DNA of 64,000 nucleotides from Oceanicola sp. 502str15. Lineage in GTDB: Bacteria; Pseudomonadota; Alphaproteobacteria; Rhodobacterales; Rhodobacteraceae. The stretch spans positions 3,906,501 to 3,970,500 of the forward strand of contig NZ_WYDQ01000001.1 of the NCBI RefSeq assembly GCF_024105635.1, written 5' to 3'. Of this stretch, positions 1 to 8,193 are shown piece by piece. The notes beneath the pieces were generated by a model, which saw nothing but the letters and a program-made list of their open reading frames with translations, was not told where the DNA came from and ran no database searches. Position 1 is the stretch's first letter; every line of letters starts with the position of its first letter. The position numbers and the translations under genes are program-made.

Positions 1-1432
1 CGGCGGCGGCAATCAGCGTGGCGGTGGCCGTCATGTTGGCCAGCGCCTCGCACCCGGGCTGCGCGGCTTCGATGCGGGCGATGCTGGCGAGCGTCCGGGT
101 GAGGCCCTCGGCGGTGCGGATCACGCCGGCCCCGTCTGTCATGGCTTGCCGAAGCTCTGCCACCAGCGTCGCATCGGGCGGCTCTGTCGGGGCAAGTTGG
201 GGCAGGCGGACTTCCTGCGCCGGCGCCGGGGCCGGAAGGGCGGCGTCGATGGCCTGTGCACAGCGGCGACCATAGACCAGCGCCTCCAGCAACCCGTTCG
301 AGGCCAGCCGGTTTGCGCCGTGCAGCCCGGTCGAGGCCACCTCGCCGCAGGCCCAGAGGCCGGGCAGGCTGCTTTGGCCGGAGCCATCGGTGGCGACCCC
401 GCCCATGTGGTAATGCGCGGCGGCAGCCACCGGGATGGGCTGCGTCACCGGGTCGAGTCCGGCCTTCTGGCAGGCGGCGGCCACGGCAGGGAAATCGGTG
501 AGGATCGCCGCGCCAATCGCGGCGCGGGTGTCGAGCGCGGGGGCCAATCCGGCCTGCGTTTGGGCATAGACGGCGCGGGCCACGATGTCGCGCGGGGCAA
601 GTTCGGCGTCGGGGTGTGCGTCCAGCATGAAGCGTGTGCCGTGCCGATTGATCAGCACTGCCCCGTCGCCGCGCAGCGCCTCAGTTGCCAGTGGGGCCGG
701 GTCGATGCCGCAGGCGATGGCCGTGGGATGAAACTGCACGAACTCGGCATCCGCAATCTGCGCCCCGGCGCGGGCCGCCATGCCGATGACCTGCCCGCGA
801 ATGCGCGGCGGGTTGGTGGTGAGCGCATAGAGCCCGCCCGAGCCGCCGCCCGCTAGAAGCACCGCCGCCCCGCGCAGCACGACACTTGCGCTGAGCCCCG
901 CGTTGCAGCGGGCCACGGCGACGCCGGTGACGCGCCCTTCGGATACTTCGAGCGCCGTGGCCATGACCCCTTCGAGCACCTGCACATGCGCTGCCTCGCG
1001 CAACTGAGCGGTGAGGGCGCGCATGATCTCGGCCCCGGCCTGATCGCCGCGCACCCGGACGACGCGGGCAAAACTATGCGCTGCTTCGCGCGACATCACG
1101 TAGGAGCCGTCTTCGGTGCGGTCAAAGGGTGTGCCCAGCCCGGTCAGATCGAGGATATGGTCGCGCGCCTCCTTGGTGACGGCCTCTGCCACGCCCGCAT
1201 CGACCGTGCCTGCGCCCGCGCTCACGGTATCGCGCGCATGGGCTTCGGCGCTGTCCGCCGGGTCCATCGCCGCCGCCACGCCGCCCTGCGCCCATGCCGA
1301 GGAGGCGCCGGTGCCGAGCGGTTCGGGCGAGATCACCAGCACCGGACGCGGGGCCAGCTTCAGCGCGGCATATTGCGCCGCCAGCCCCGCTCCGACGATG
1401 ATGACGCGGGACGTTTCGATTGGGGCGCTCAC
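1..1432 (-). CDS. nadB: L-aspartate oxidase, 3' part cut by window edge
   Basis: Flavoenzyme that oxidises L-aspartate to iminoaspartate, the first step of de novo NAD synthesis; cytoplasmic. The reverse strand reads from a GTG at 1432 into a Rossmann FAD-binding start (VIIVGAGLAAQYAAL) and the succinate-dehydrogenase/aspartate-oxidase motif GTGASSAWAQGGVAAA near residue 45. The family segments EFVQFHPTA and CGEVASTGLHGANRLASN follow further on. The gene begins one base after the nadA stop, so the two are translated as a pair. The C-terminal end lies outside the window. GTG is chosen because it directly follows nadA and the reading starts at the expected N-terminus. Confidence 0.93.
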   Translation of the reverse strand, partial: MSAPIETSRVIIVGAGLAAQYAALKLAPRPVLVISPEPLGTGASSAWAQGGVAAAMDPADSAEAHARDTVSAGAGTVDAGVAEAVTKEARDHILDLTGLGTPFDRTEDGSYVMSREAAHSFARVVRVRGDQAGAEIMRALTAQLREAAHVQVLEGVMATALEVSEGRVTGVAVARCNAGLSASVVLRGAAVLLAGGGSGGLYALTTNPPRIRGQVIGMAARAGAQIADAEFVQFHPTAIACGIDPAPLATEALRGDGAVLINRHGTRFMLDAHPDAELAPRDIVARAVYAQTQAGLAPALDTRAAIGAAILTDFPAVAAACQKAGLDPVTQPIPVAAAAHYHMGGVATDGSGQSSLPGLWACGEVASTGLHGANRLASNGLLEALVYGRRCAQAIDAALPAPAPAQEVRLPQLAPTEPPDATLVAELRQAMTDGAGVIRTAEGLTRTLASIARIEAAQPGCEALANMTATATLIAAA

Positions 1433-1433
1433 C

Positions 1434-2486
1434 TCAACCGGCCAGCCGGGCGGAGAGGTCGATCATCCGTTGCACGGCCACCCGCGCCCTGGCGGCCACG
1501 GCCTCGTCGACCTCCACCGCGCCCTCCATGCTGTGCAGCGACCAGAGCACCTTCTCGAGCGTGATCTTCTTCATGTAGGGGCACATGTTGCAAGGGCCGA
1601 CGAAATCGACCTCGGGCAGCGCGTCGGAGATGTTCGAGGCCATCGAGCATTCTGTCACCAGCATGGCCTTGCCGGGGCGCTCGCGGGTGACATAGTCGAT
1701 TATGCCGCTGGTCGAGCCGGAGAAATCCGCCTCGGCCACCACGTCGGGCGGGCATTCGGGGTGGGCGATGATGCGGGTGTCGGGGCTGTAGCTGCGGAAA
1801 TCGCGCAGGTCCTGCGCCGTGAAGCGCTCATGCACGATGCAGGCCCCGTCCCACCAGACGACCCGTTTTTGCGGCACCTGCTTCGCCACGTTTTGCGCGA
1901 GGTATTTGTCGGGCGTCATGATTACCGTATCGCTCTCCTGCGCCGCCACGATCTGCGCAGCGTTGGAGGAGGTGCAGCAGATATCGGAGGCCGCCTTCAC
2001 CTCGGCGGTGGTGTTGACGTAGCTCACCACCGGCGCGCCGGGATACTGGCGGCGCATCTCGGCGATGCCCTCGGCGGTGATGCTTTCGGCCAGCGAGCAG
2101 CCGGCCTCCATGTCGGGTATCAGAACCGTTTTGGCGGGGTTCAGGATTTTCGAGGTTTCGGCCATGAAATGCACGCCGCATTGCACGATCACCTGCGCCT
2201 CGACCTTGGTCGCCTCGATCGCCAGTTGCAGGCTGTCGCCTACAACGTCGGCGATGCCGTGGTAGATCTCGGGCGTCATGTAGTTGTGCGCGAGGATGAC
2301 CGCGTCGCGCTCCTTCTTCAGCCGGTTGATCGCCGCGACATAGGGCGCGAAAATCGCCCAGTCCGGCGGCGACACAACGCGCTCCATTCGGGCGTAGAGG
2401 TCGGCATTGGCGGAGGCGATTTCGGTGGAGGGGGCGAGATCGTAGTGATCGGCGAGTTCGGCGCGCAAAGCGATCTGGTCGAGCAA
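1434..2486 (-). CDS. nadA: Quinolinate synthase A
   Basis: [4Fe-4S] enzyme that condenses iminoaspartate with dihydroxyacetone phosphate to give quinolinate, the NAD precursor. Family blocks are AHNYMTPEIYHGIADVVGDSL, VQCGVHFMAETSKIL, YVNTTAEVKAASDICCTSSN, HPECPPDV and GPCNMCPYMK. The cluster cysteines are those in QCGVHF, HPECPP and CNMCPY. The frame stays open far upstream, but the conserved protein begins at about LLDQIALRAEL. I place the start at a TTG (2486) with a GAGGA Shine-Dalgarno-like sequence 10 nt upstream, giving 350 aa, a usual length. No ATG lies in this frame near the true N-terminus. It is transcribed first in a nadA-nadB operon. Confidence 0.9.
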   Translation of the reverse strand: MLDQIALRAELADHYDLAPSTEIASANADLYARMERVVSPPDWAIFAPYVAAINRLKKERDAVILAHNYMTPEIYHGIADVVGDSLQLAIEATKVEAQVIVQCGVHFMAETSKILNPAKTVLIPDMEAGCSLAESITAEGIAEMRRQYPGAPVVSYVNTTAEVKAASDICCTSSNAAQIVAAQESDTVIMTPDKYLAQNVAKQVPQKRVVWWDGACIVHERFTAQDLRDFRSYSPDTRIIAHPECPPDVVAEADFSGSTSGIIDYVTRERPGKAMLVTECSMASNISDALPEVDFVGPCNMCPYMKKITLEKVLWSLHSMEGAVEVDEAVAARARVAVQRMIDLSARLAG

Positions 2487-2788
2487 GTGCTGGTGTTCCT
2501 CAGGTCTGGTCTGCCTGCCGGAGCGGCGGGAAACGCGCGAGGCTGCGCGCCAAGTGAGCGATGCCGGCGTTCTAGGGGTTGTGTGACCCAAGGGCAAGTT
2601 CAACCCGGCGGCGGAATCCGGATGTCCGACGCTAACATTATCCCGCGACCGACTGGCGACAGAAAGCGCGAGCAGTCCCGGCGCCGCCTTTCGCCGAGGA
2701 GCGCCAATGCGCCGTTTCTCACCCCGATGAAGGGCTGAACGACCAGCGCTTGACAATCGCCCCCCGCTCCCCGACCTTCGCGCCATCA
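2487..2788. other. Intergenic region between nadA and the TPP riboswitch
   Basis: About 300 bases without a supportable gene. It must hold the divergent promoters for nadAB (minus) and the thiamine operon (plus). On the minus strand a GGATAATGTT stretch near 2636-2645 resembles a -10 element for nadA, but no convincing -35 was found. Nothing else was recognised. Confidence 0.4.
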
Positions 2789-2873
2789 ACCAGGGGTGCT
2801 CCGGTCGGGGCTGAGATGCGCAAGCCTGCGTGAACCCTTCAAAGCTGATCTGGGTAATGCCAGCGGAGCGAGG
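2789..2873 (+). promoter_or_regulatory. TPP riboswitch (THI element)
   Basis: The RNA-sense strand contains the hallmark THI-box segments in order: AGGGGTGC (2792-2799), GGCTGAGA (2809-2816), ACCCTT (2834-2839) and CTGATCTGGGTAATGCCAGCG (2845-2865). These match the TPP aptamer that senses thiamine pyrophosphate. The likely ribosome site GCGAGGA (2868-2874) directly follows the aptamer and the ykoF ATG is at 2879. There is no room for a separate terminator, so control is most likely by hiding the ribosome site. Confidence 0.95.
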
Positions 2874-2878
2874 ATATC

Positions 2879-3490
2879 ATGTTCATTGGCGCGCAAGTGT
2901 CGCTCTATCCGATGACGTCCGATTTCGTGGATGTCATCATGACCGGCCTCAAGGCCCTTTCCCCCTACGAAGACAAGCTGCGGATCGAGACCGACGATAT
3001 GTCGACCCTCATGGTCGGCGCGCCCGAAGCGCTGCTCGATGCGATCCGCGATCTCTTTTCCGAGTCCGCCCGGCGGCCCGAGCATGTGACCATGCATGTC
3101 ACCCTGTCGCGCGGCTGCCCCGGCGAGCCGGATGACCCCTCCTGCCACTGCGAGGCGCTGGTGACGGCGCAGTCGCTGGGGCTGGACGAGCGCAAGGCGC
3201 TGGCGCTGGAAGCGGTGAGGGCCGCACCCGAAAAGGGCGTGGGGATTGATGTGCAATTCTCGCTCTACGTGCTCGGGCAGGACCGGCATATGGACGAGAT
3301 CTATGGCTGCATCGACTTTCTCAAGCAGTCCGGCACTTTCCTGAAGTCCAAGAACTTCTGCACCCGGCTGCGCGGTGATGCGGGGGCAGTTTTCGAGACG
3401 ATCCGGCAGGCCTTCCTGCGGTTCGGTCCGGCGGAGGGGCATGTCACTATCGACCTGACCGCCTCGGCCAACAGCCCCAGCCTGCGCTGA
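2879..3490 (+). CDS. ykoF: YkoF-family thiamine/HMP-binding protein
   Basis: A 203-aa protein of the YkoF family (the Bacillus subtilis member is about 200 aa), which binds thiamine or its hydroxymethylpyrimidine (HMP) moiety. An internal duplication is visible: QVSLYPMTSDFVDVIMTGL near residue 6 recurs as QFSLYVLGQDRHMDEIYGC near residue 122. RPEHVTMHVTLSRGCPG near residue 67 recurs as AEGHVTIDLTASANSP near the C-terminus. This agrees with the two-repeat fold of the family. There is no signal peptide, so it is cytoplasmic. It is first in a riboswitch-controlled operon with thiX-thiZ-thiY and may act as a ligand chaperone or sensor. Confidence 0.88.
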   Translation: MFIGAQVSLYPMTSDFVDVIMTGLKALSPYEDKLRIETDDMSTLMVGAPEALLDAIRDLFSESARRPEHVTMHVTLSRGCPGEPDDPSCHCEALVTAQSLGLDERKALALEAVRAAPEKGVGIDVQFSLYVLGQDRHMDEIYGCIDFLKQSGTFLKSKNFCTRLRGDAGAVFETIRQAFLRFGPAEGHVTIDLTASANSPSLR

Positions 3491-3542
3491 GCCGCTGCCG
3501 CCTTCGGGCGGCGCGCCCAAGCCCCTATTGCGGACCCTTCCG

Positions 3543-4307
3543 ATGCCGATCACCCGTGCCCTGCCAAGCCTGTGCCTCGCTGCCGCCTTTCTCGCGGCAT
3601 GGCAGATTTACTGCACGCTCGCTGCTGTTTCTCCGCTGATCCTGCCCGCGCCGTCCGACGTGGCGCTTGGCCTCTGGGTCAACCGCTCCGCGCTCGCGGG
3701 CCACGCGGCGGCCACCCTCGGCGTGGCGGCGCTCGGCTTCAGCCTCTCGGTCAGCTTCGCCTTCGCCACCTCGGTCGCGCTGCACTTCATCCCTTGGTTG
3801 CGGCGCGGGCTGTTTCCGCTGTTGGTCGCCAGCCAGACCGTGCCCATCGTCGCGCTGGCCCCGCTGATGGTGCTCTGGTTCGGCTTCGGGTTGCTGCCCA
3901 AGGTGCTGCTGGTGATCCTCGTCACGTTCTTTCCCGTGCTGGTCAGCCTCATGGCCGGATATGCCCGGGTGCCGCAGGCCTACCGCGACCAGCTTGCCTC
4001 CATGGGGGCAGGGCGGGGGCAGGTCTTCCGCCGTGCAGCTCTGCCCGTCGCTAGACCTCACTTCTTCAACGGTCTGCGGATCTCGGCCACCTATGCCATC
4101 GTCGCCACGATCTTTGCCGAATACGCCGGCGCTCGGCAGGGCCTCGGCATCTACATCCTCACCGCCAAGAACAACTTCCGCGCCGACCTCGTGCTGGCCG
4201 CCGTGGTGCTTTCGGCCACGCTGACCCTGCTGCTGCTGGGCCTGCTCCACCTGATCGACCGCGCCACAGGGCGGCGCTACCGGAGGGCTGTCGATGCTGC
4301 GGGTTGA
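3543..4307 (+). CDS. thiX: Thiamine-precursor ABC transporter permease
   Basis: Integral-membrane permease of the NitT/TauT-like class, about 254 aa with about six hydrophobic segments. The cytoplasmic coupling (EAA-type) loop is visible as YRDQLASMGAGRGQVFRRAALPVARPHF. It is expected to move N-formyl aminopyrimidine/HMP-type thiamine precursors together with ThiZ and ThiY. I start it at ATG 3543; a TTG at 3528 would add five residues. The 3' end overlaps thiZ by 14 bases. The TPP riboswitch and ykoF upstream make thiamine-related uptake far more likely than taurine or nitrate. Confidence 0.87.
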   Translation: MPITRALPSLCLAAAFLAAWQIYCTLAAVSPLILPAPSDVALGLWVNRSALAGHAAATLGVAALGFSLSVSFAFATSVALHFIPWLRRGLFPLLVASQTVPIVALAPLMVLWFGFGLLPKVLLVILVTFFPVLVSLMAGYARVPQAYRDQLASMGAGRGQVFRRAALPVARPHFFNGLRISATYAIVATIFAEYAGARQGLGIYILTAKNNFRADLVLAAVVLSATLTLLLLGLLHLIDRATGRRYRRAVDAAG

Positions 4308-5034
4308 GGGGCTGGCGATCCGGGCGGGCGAGAGCCTGCTGGTGGAGGAGACCACGCTCGGCCTCTCGGAAGGCGCGATCACCTGCCTGATCGGCCCCTC
4401 GGGCTGCGGCAAGAGCTCCATCATCAAGTGGCTTGCCGGGGTTCTGCCCGCCGAGCTCGCCGCCACCGGCAGGGCCAGCCTTGCGGGCGCGCCGCTTGCG
4501 GCCCCAAACCCGGCGCTGGCCTACCAGCCCCAGCAAGACACGCTCTTTCCATGGCTCACCATCGCAGAGAACGCGGCTCTTGGCCTCGAGCTTGGCGGCC
4601 TTTCCCGCCGCGCCGCCCGTGCCCGCGTGCTGCCCCTCTTCGCGCCCTTCGGCCTTGCAGGGCACGAGGCCAGCTTCCCTGACCAGCTCTCCGGCGGAAT
4701 GCGCCAGCGCGCCACCTTCCTGCGCACCATGGTGCAGGAGAGCCGCTTTCTGCTGCTTGATGAACCCTTCTCCGCCCTCGATGCCGTCACTCGCCTGCGG
4801 ATGCAGGACTGGCTCTGCGACCGCCTCGCCGAGCGCCCGCGCGGCGTGCTGATGGTGACGCATGATCTTTACGAGGCCACCCAGATGGCCGACCGCCTGC
4901 TCGTCATGTCCGCCCGCCCGGGGCGGATCGTGGCCGACATCCCGCTCACCACGCCCCGCAGCGCCCGCACCGAGGCCAGCCTGGCCGAGACCCGGTCGCT
5001 GCTCAAATCCCTGCTTCTGGAGGACACCCCATGA
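4294..5034 (+). CDS. thiZ: Thiamine-precursor ABC transporter ATPase
   Basis: ABC ATPase of 246 aa. Walker A is GPSGCGKSS (about residues 34-42), the Q-loop region is AYQPQQDTLFPW, the signature is LSGGMRQRA, Walker B is FLLLDEPFSALD and the switch histidine is in MVTHDLYEA. It powers the ThiX permease at the inner membrane. It overlaps thiX upstream, and its stop shares bases with the thiY ATG, so translation is coupled. Confidence 0.9.
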   Translation: MLRVEGLAIRAGESLLVEETTLGLSEGAITCLIGPSGCGKSSIIKWLAGVLPAELAATGRASLAGAPLAAPNPALAYQPQQDTLFPWLTIAENAALGLELGGLSRRAARARVLPLFAPFGLAGHEASFPDQLSGGMRQRATFLRTMVQESRFLLLDEPFSALDAVTRLRMQDWLCDRLAERPRGVLMVTHDLYEATQMADRLLVMSARPGRIVADIPLTTPRSARTEASLAETRSLLKSLLLEDTP

Positions 5035-6011
5035 AACTGCTTCCGATCCTTGCCACCTGCCTCGCGCTGCCCGTGGCGGCGCAGGCGCAGGAGAGCGTGA
5101 CCATCGCGCTCGACTGGACGCTGAACACCAACCACATCGGCCTTGTCGTGGCGCAGGAGAAGGGCTTTTACGCCGAGGCCGGGCTGGAGGTGGAGCTTCT
5201 GCCCTATTCCGACAGTGCCTCCACCGCCGTCCTCGCCGCCGGGGCGGCGGATTTTGCCTATATGACCTCGCTCGGCTTCATGAGCGCCAAGGCCGCCGGA
5301 GCCGATATCGTGGCGCTCTGGGCCAGCATGCAGCGCGAGAACGGGCGGTTGGTGTATAATGCCAGCAATACAGAAATCACCCGCCCTGCCGACCTTGAAG
5401 GCAAGATCTACGCGGGCTTCGGCTCCGCCTGGGAGGATGCGCTGATCTCCACCATGATCGAGGCCGATGGCGGCACGGCGGAGTATGACACCGTCACCAT
5501 GGGCACCGGCGCCTATGAGGCGCTGGCCAGCGGCGCGGTGGATTTCACGCTGGAGGTTGCCACATGGGAAGGGGTGAATGGCGAGTTGCTCGGGCGCGAG
5601 CAGAAGCATTTCACCTATGCCGACTACGGAGTGCCCGACCAGCAGAATGGCTACATCGGCACCACCTCGGCCATGCTGGCCGAATCTCTCGAGCAGATCG
5701 CCGCCTTCATGAAAGCCACCCAGCAGGGCTATGCCTGGGCTGCCGATCACCCCGCCGAGGCCGCCGACATCCTGATCGGGACAGGGGACTTCCAGAACCC
5801 CGAACTGGTGCGCGCCTCGATGGCGGCGCTGGCCGAGGGCGCCTATATCAAATCCGGCACCATCCCGGTCGGCAAGATCGACCCCGAGCGGTTTTCCGGC
5901 ATGGCCCGCTTCCTCTTCGACAGCGGCGTGTTGAAAGGACCGGGCGGCGCAGCGCTCACATGGCCGGGCGATGTGTCGAGCTGGTATGATCAAGGCTGGA
6001 TGACGAAGTGA
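5031..6011 (+). CDS. thiY: Thiamine-precursor ABC transporter substrate-binding protein
   Basis: Periplasmic binding protein of the NMT1/ThiY-like family, 326 aa. The signal peptide is MKLLPILATCLALPVAAQAQ with cleavage after AQA-type residues. The mature start VTIALDWTLNTNHIGLVVAQEKGFYAEAGL is typical of pyrimidine-binding NMT1 domains (ALDWxxNTNHxG). Later segments include TSLGFMSAKAAG and GFGSAWEDALISTMI. It is last in the ykoF-thiX-thiZ-thiY operon. The ligand is inferred from the family and the riboswitch: HMP or formylaminopyrimidine rather than thiamine itself. Confidence 0.88.
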   Translation: MKLLPILATCLALPVAAQAQESVTIALDWTLNTNHIGLVVAQEKGFYAEAGLEVELLPYSDSASTAVLAAGAADFAYMTSLGFMSAKAAGADIVALWASMQRENGRLVYNASNTEITRPADLEGKIYAGFGSAWEDALISTMIEADGGTAEYDTVTMGTGAYEALASGAVDFTLEVATWEGVNGELLGREQKHFTYADYGVPDQQNGYIGTTSAMLAESLEQIAAFMKATQQGYAWAADHPAEAADILIGTGDFQNPELVRASMAALAEGAYIKSGTIPVGKIDPERFSGMARFLFDSGVLKGPGGAALTWPGDVSSWYDQGWMTK

Positions 6012-6202
6012 CCGCAGGGTTCTGAACCAGGGTCAGGGCGCATGACCCGCTGGTGACCAAGGCCGCGAGAGCGCTGCACGAGGGCAAGACCTTCGGGCAG
6101 CGCTTTTCGCGTTGCCAACCGCTGCCACCCAGCAAGGATTGCCGCGTTACGCGCCAATCTTGCTCCCGTCCAGCGCCGACGGCGGCTCCCCTTAGCCAAA
6201 AG

Positions 6203-6940
6203 TCAGGGCATGTAGCCGCCGCCATTCACCCAAAGCACCTGTCCGCTCATGAAGCTGCTGTCGGGCCCGAGCAGAAATCGGATCGGGCCGGTAATGTCAG
6301 CCGGCTGCGCAATGCGGTCCAGCGGTGTGATCGCCTTGTAGGAGTCGAGGTTGACGATGCTCTCTGCATCCTCGGCAGACCGCCCGGTGCCGCCCCGCAA
6401 AAAGGCCGTGTCCACCAGTCCGGGTGCAACGGCGTTGACCCGGACCTTCGGCGCGAGCTCCAAGGCCAGGGTCTTGGTCATGGCAATCACGGCGGCCTTC
6501 GAGGCCGAATAGGCTCCGTAGCCGGGCCTCACATGCGAGGCGAGGCCGGAGGTGATCATGATCATGCTGCCCAGTTCGCCCCCCTCGGCCCTTGCAAGAA
6601 GGGGCGCGGCGGCGCGGGCCGCAAGAAAGGCGCCCCGCAGGTTTGCCGAGATGATCTCGTCAAAGTAGCCGGGGTCCATCTCGCCCAAAGGGGTCAGCTC
6701 AGTGTTGTAGCCTGCTAGGTTCACGAACCCATCGAGCGCAGTGCCGAGCTTGCTGAAGGCCCGATCGACCGAGGCCTCGTCGGTCACGTCAATCTCGACT
6801 CCCCCGGAGATGCCGTGGCGTTCGAGCGAGGCCAGCAAGTCGAGGGTCAACACCTCATCGCCCGCGGCCAAAAGCTCGGCCGCCAGAACCCGGCCAATCC
6901 CGCCCGCGCCGCCGAGCAGCGCAATCCGCCTTGCGCTCAT
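6203..6940 (-). CDS. SDR-family NAD(P)-dependent oxidoreductase
   Basis: Classical short-chain dehydrogenase, 245 aa. The nucleotide-binding glycine motif is LLGGAGGIGR (residues 8-17) with G in place of the usual T, followed by an NLAG-type motif (FVNLAGYN). The catalytic Ser is in MIMITSG and the YxxxK is in YSASK. The C-terminal loop ends SGQVLWVNGGGYMP. Its substrate cannot be read from sequence. It overlaps the upstream isochorismatase-family gene by four bases, so the two probably act on one compound. Confidence 0.85.
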   Translation of the reverse strand: MSARRIALLGGAGGIGRVLAAELLAAGDEVLTLDLLASLERHGISGGVEIDVTDEASVDRAFSKLGTALDGFVNLAGYNTELTPLGEMDPGYFDEIISANLRGAFLAARAAAPLLARAEGGELGSMIMITSGLASHVRPGYGAYSASKAAVIAMTKTLALELAPKVRVNAVAPGLVDTAFLRGGTGRSAEDAESIVNLDSYKAITPLDRIAQPADITGPIRFLLGPDSSFMSGQVLWVNGGGYMP

Positions 6941-7587
6941 GCCGCCGCGCCCTTGCCGTCGAGGCTGGCGAGATAGGCGAGAATATCGGCTTCCGAGACC
7001 ACGTCGGCATATTTAGCGTTCATGTCGAACAGGTTGGCCTCATGCGGACCGGCGTGCCGGTCGCCGCATGCCTCGGCCACCACGATGGTCTTGAAGCCGT
7101 ATGACATGGAGTCAACGCAACTGGCCCGCACGCAGCCCGAGGTGGTGAGCCCGGTGAGGATCACGCTGTCATGGCCGGCGGCTGTGAGCGTGGAGGCAAG
7201 GGAGGTGCCGAAAAACGCGGACGGATATTGCTTCGTCACGATCAACTCATCCTCGCGCGGCACCAGCCCCTCCACGAAGCCGCCGCTGCGCTCGCCTTCC
7301 ATGAAGGCCTTGAGCGGCAGGGCCTTCTCGAAGAAGCGTCCGCCATCCTTGCCGCCAAGACCCTTCTGATAGCTCACCTCGGTGAGGATCACCGGCACGC
7401 CGGCGGCATGAGCCGCCTCACGCACCCGGAGTGCCGAGGCCAGCGCTTCATCGACGCCCGCATAAAGCACGTTGTCGGGGTCATAATAGGCCTGCGCGAA
7501 GTCGATCAGCACCAGCCCGGGGCGTTTGCCGTAACCGGCCTTGTTGGAGTAGGCCGCCGAATAGTTGGCTTGAAGATCATCAGACAT
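6937..7587 (-). CDS. Isochorismatase-family cysteine hydrolase
   Basis: A 216-aa amidohydrolase of the isochorismatase/N-carbamoylsarcosine amidase fold. The catalytic triad can be placed as Asp in LVLIDFAQAYYD, Lys in IVTKQYPSAFFGT and Cys in TGLTTSGCVRAS. The TTSGCVRAS block is typical of N-carbamoylsarcosine amidase-like amidases, so an amide or carbamoyl compound is the likely substrate. The start codon lies only about 10 bases from the end of an IS remnant, so the original promoter may be lost or replaced. The downstream SDR is translationally coupled. Confidence 0.85.
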   Translation of the reverse strand: MSDDLQANYSAAYSNKAGYGKRPGLVLIDFAQAYYDPDNVLYAGVDEALASALRVREAAHAAGVPVILTEVSYQKGLGGKDGGRFFEKALPLKAFMEGERSGGFVEGLVPREDELIVTKQYPSAFFGTSLASTLTAAGHDSVILTGLTTSGCVRASCVDSMSYGFKTIVVAEACGDRHAGPHEANLFDMNAKYADVVSEADILAYLASLDGKGAAA

Positions 7588-7597
7588 GCGTGCCGCT

Positions 7598-7622
7598 CTG
7601 AATAGCCCCGCGTTTCTTAGAC
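7598..7622 (-). repeat. IS terminal inverted repeat, transposase 3' side
   Basis: Outer end of the IS remnant next to the isochorismatase-family gene. It pairs imperfectly with 7949-7973 (19 of 25 positions) and overlaps the transposase stop codon, as is common for IS3 right ends. Confidence 0.72.
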
Positions 7623-7922
7623 GCCTTCCTGTCTCAGTTTCTGCAGCCGCTCGAAGTCGAAGGGTGACAGCAGTCCATTCCGGGCGTGCTTGCGCTTCGG
7701 GTTGTAAAACATCTCGATATAGTCGAACACGTCCCGCCTTGCCTCCTCGCGAGTTCGGTAGGTCCGTCGCCTGATCCGCTCGCGCTTGAGCAGTTTGAAG
7801 AAGCTCTCGGCAACCGCATTGTCGTGGCAGTTTCCGTGGCGGCTCATCGATTGCTCCAGATTGTGGGTCCGCAGGAACGCCGTCCAGTCCATGCTGGTGA
7901 ACTGGCTGCTCATCCTAGACAC
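7617..7922 (-). pseudogene. IS3-family transposase (OrfB) C-terminal fragment
   Basis: The reverse strand encodes SSQFTSMDWTAFLRTHNLEQ, SMSRHGNCHDNAVAESFFK and YIEMFYNPKRKHARNGLLSP. This is the C-terminal part of the rve (DDE) integrase domain of IS3-family OrfB, including the last catalytic Glu in NAVAESFF. Residues before SSQFTS, normally the HSDQGSQ motif preceded by about 200 aa, are missing or scrambled. The fragment cannot be catalytically active. Confidence 0.9.
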
Positions 7923-7948
7923 CTTGCCTCAAAATTAGCGAAGAAGGC

Positions 7949-7973
7949 GTCCAAGATACATCGAGCTATTCAG
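7949..7973 (+). repeat. IS terminal inverted repeat, distal side
   Basis: Second end of the IS remnant, ending GAGCTATTCAG. It mirrors 7598-7622 with six mismatches. Its presence shows that the deletion was internal. Confidence 0.68.
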
Positions 7974-8165
7974 GGTGCTCATTCCGACGTCTGCGCCTTT
8001 GCTCGCCACACTGGCCCTCATGATGACCAAATCGGCCCGAACACCCAAACCCTCGCGTATGATGACCTCATGAAGGGTGATGTAAATTTGGTCTGAAGGC
8101 TGGCAGTTTTGCGACGATAACGACAACGATTTTCTGGTCATCTTCCAAACCGAACAAGGCAGTTG

Positions 8166-8185
8166 GGGGTGCTCCAAGGCACCCC
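8166..8185 (-). terminator. Hairpin after the aldo/keto reductase
   Basis: A perfect 7-bp stem, GGGGTGC (8166-8172) with GCACCCC (8179-8185), and a 6-nt loop lie just past the aldo/keto reductase stop on the minus strand. There is no clear T-run, so termination is likely but unproven. Confidence 0.5.
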
Positions 8186-8193
8186 TGCAGGGT

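Larger units (their letters stand above)
7598..7973 (-). mobile_element. Internally deleted IS3-family element with both ends
   Basis: A 376-bp remnant bounded by imperfect inverted ends. The right end (7598-7622) and left end (7949-7973), both read outward, share GTC.AAGA.AC....G.GCTATTCAG, with 19 of 25 positions matching. Between them only the last quarter of the transposase remains. No clean target duplication is visible (GCT at 7595-7597 against GGT at 7974-7976). Intact IS3 elements are about 1.2-1.5 kb, so roughly 1 kb was deleted internally. Confidence 0.78.

Noticed and set aside
7592-7980. Target-site duplication for the IS remnant
   Set aside because: Flanks GCT and GGT do not match well, and GCTC copies at 7595 and 7977 are offset by several bases, so no duplication can be claimed.
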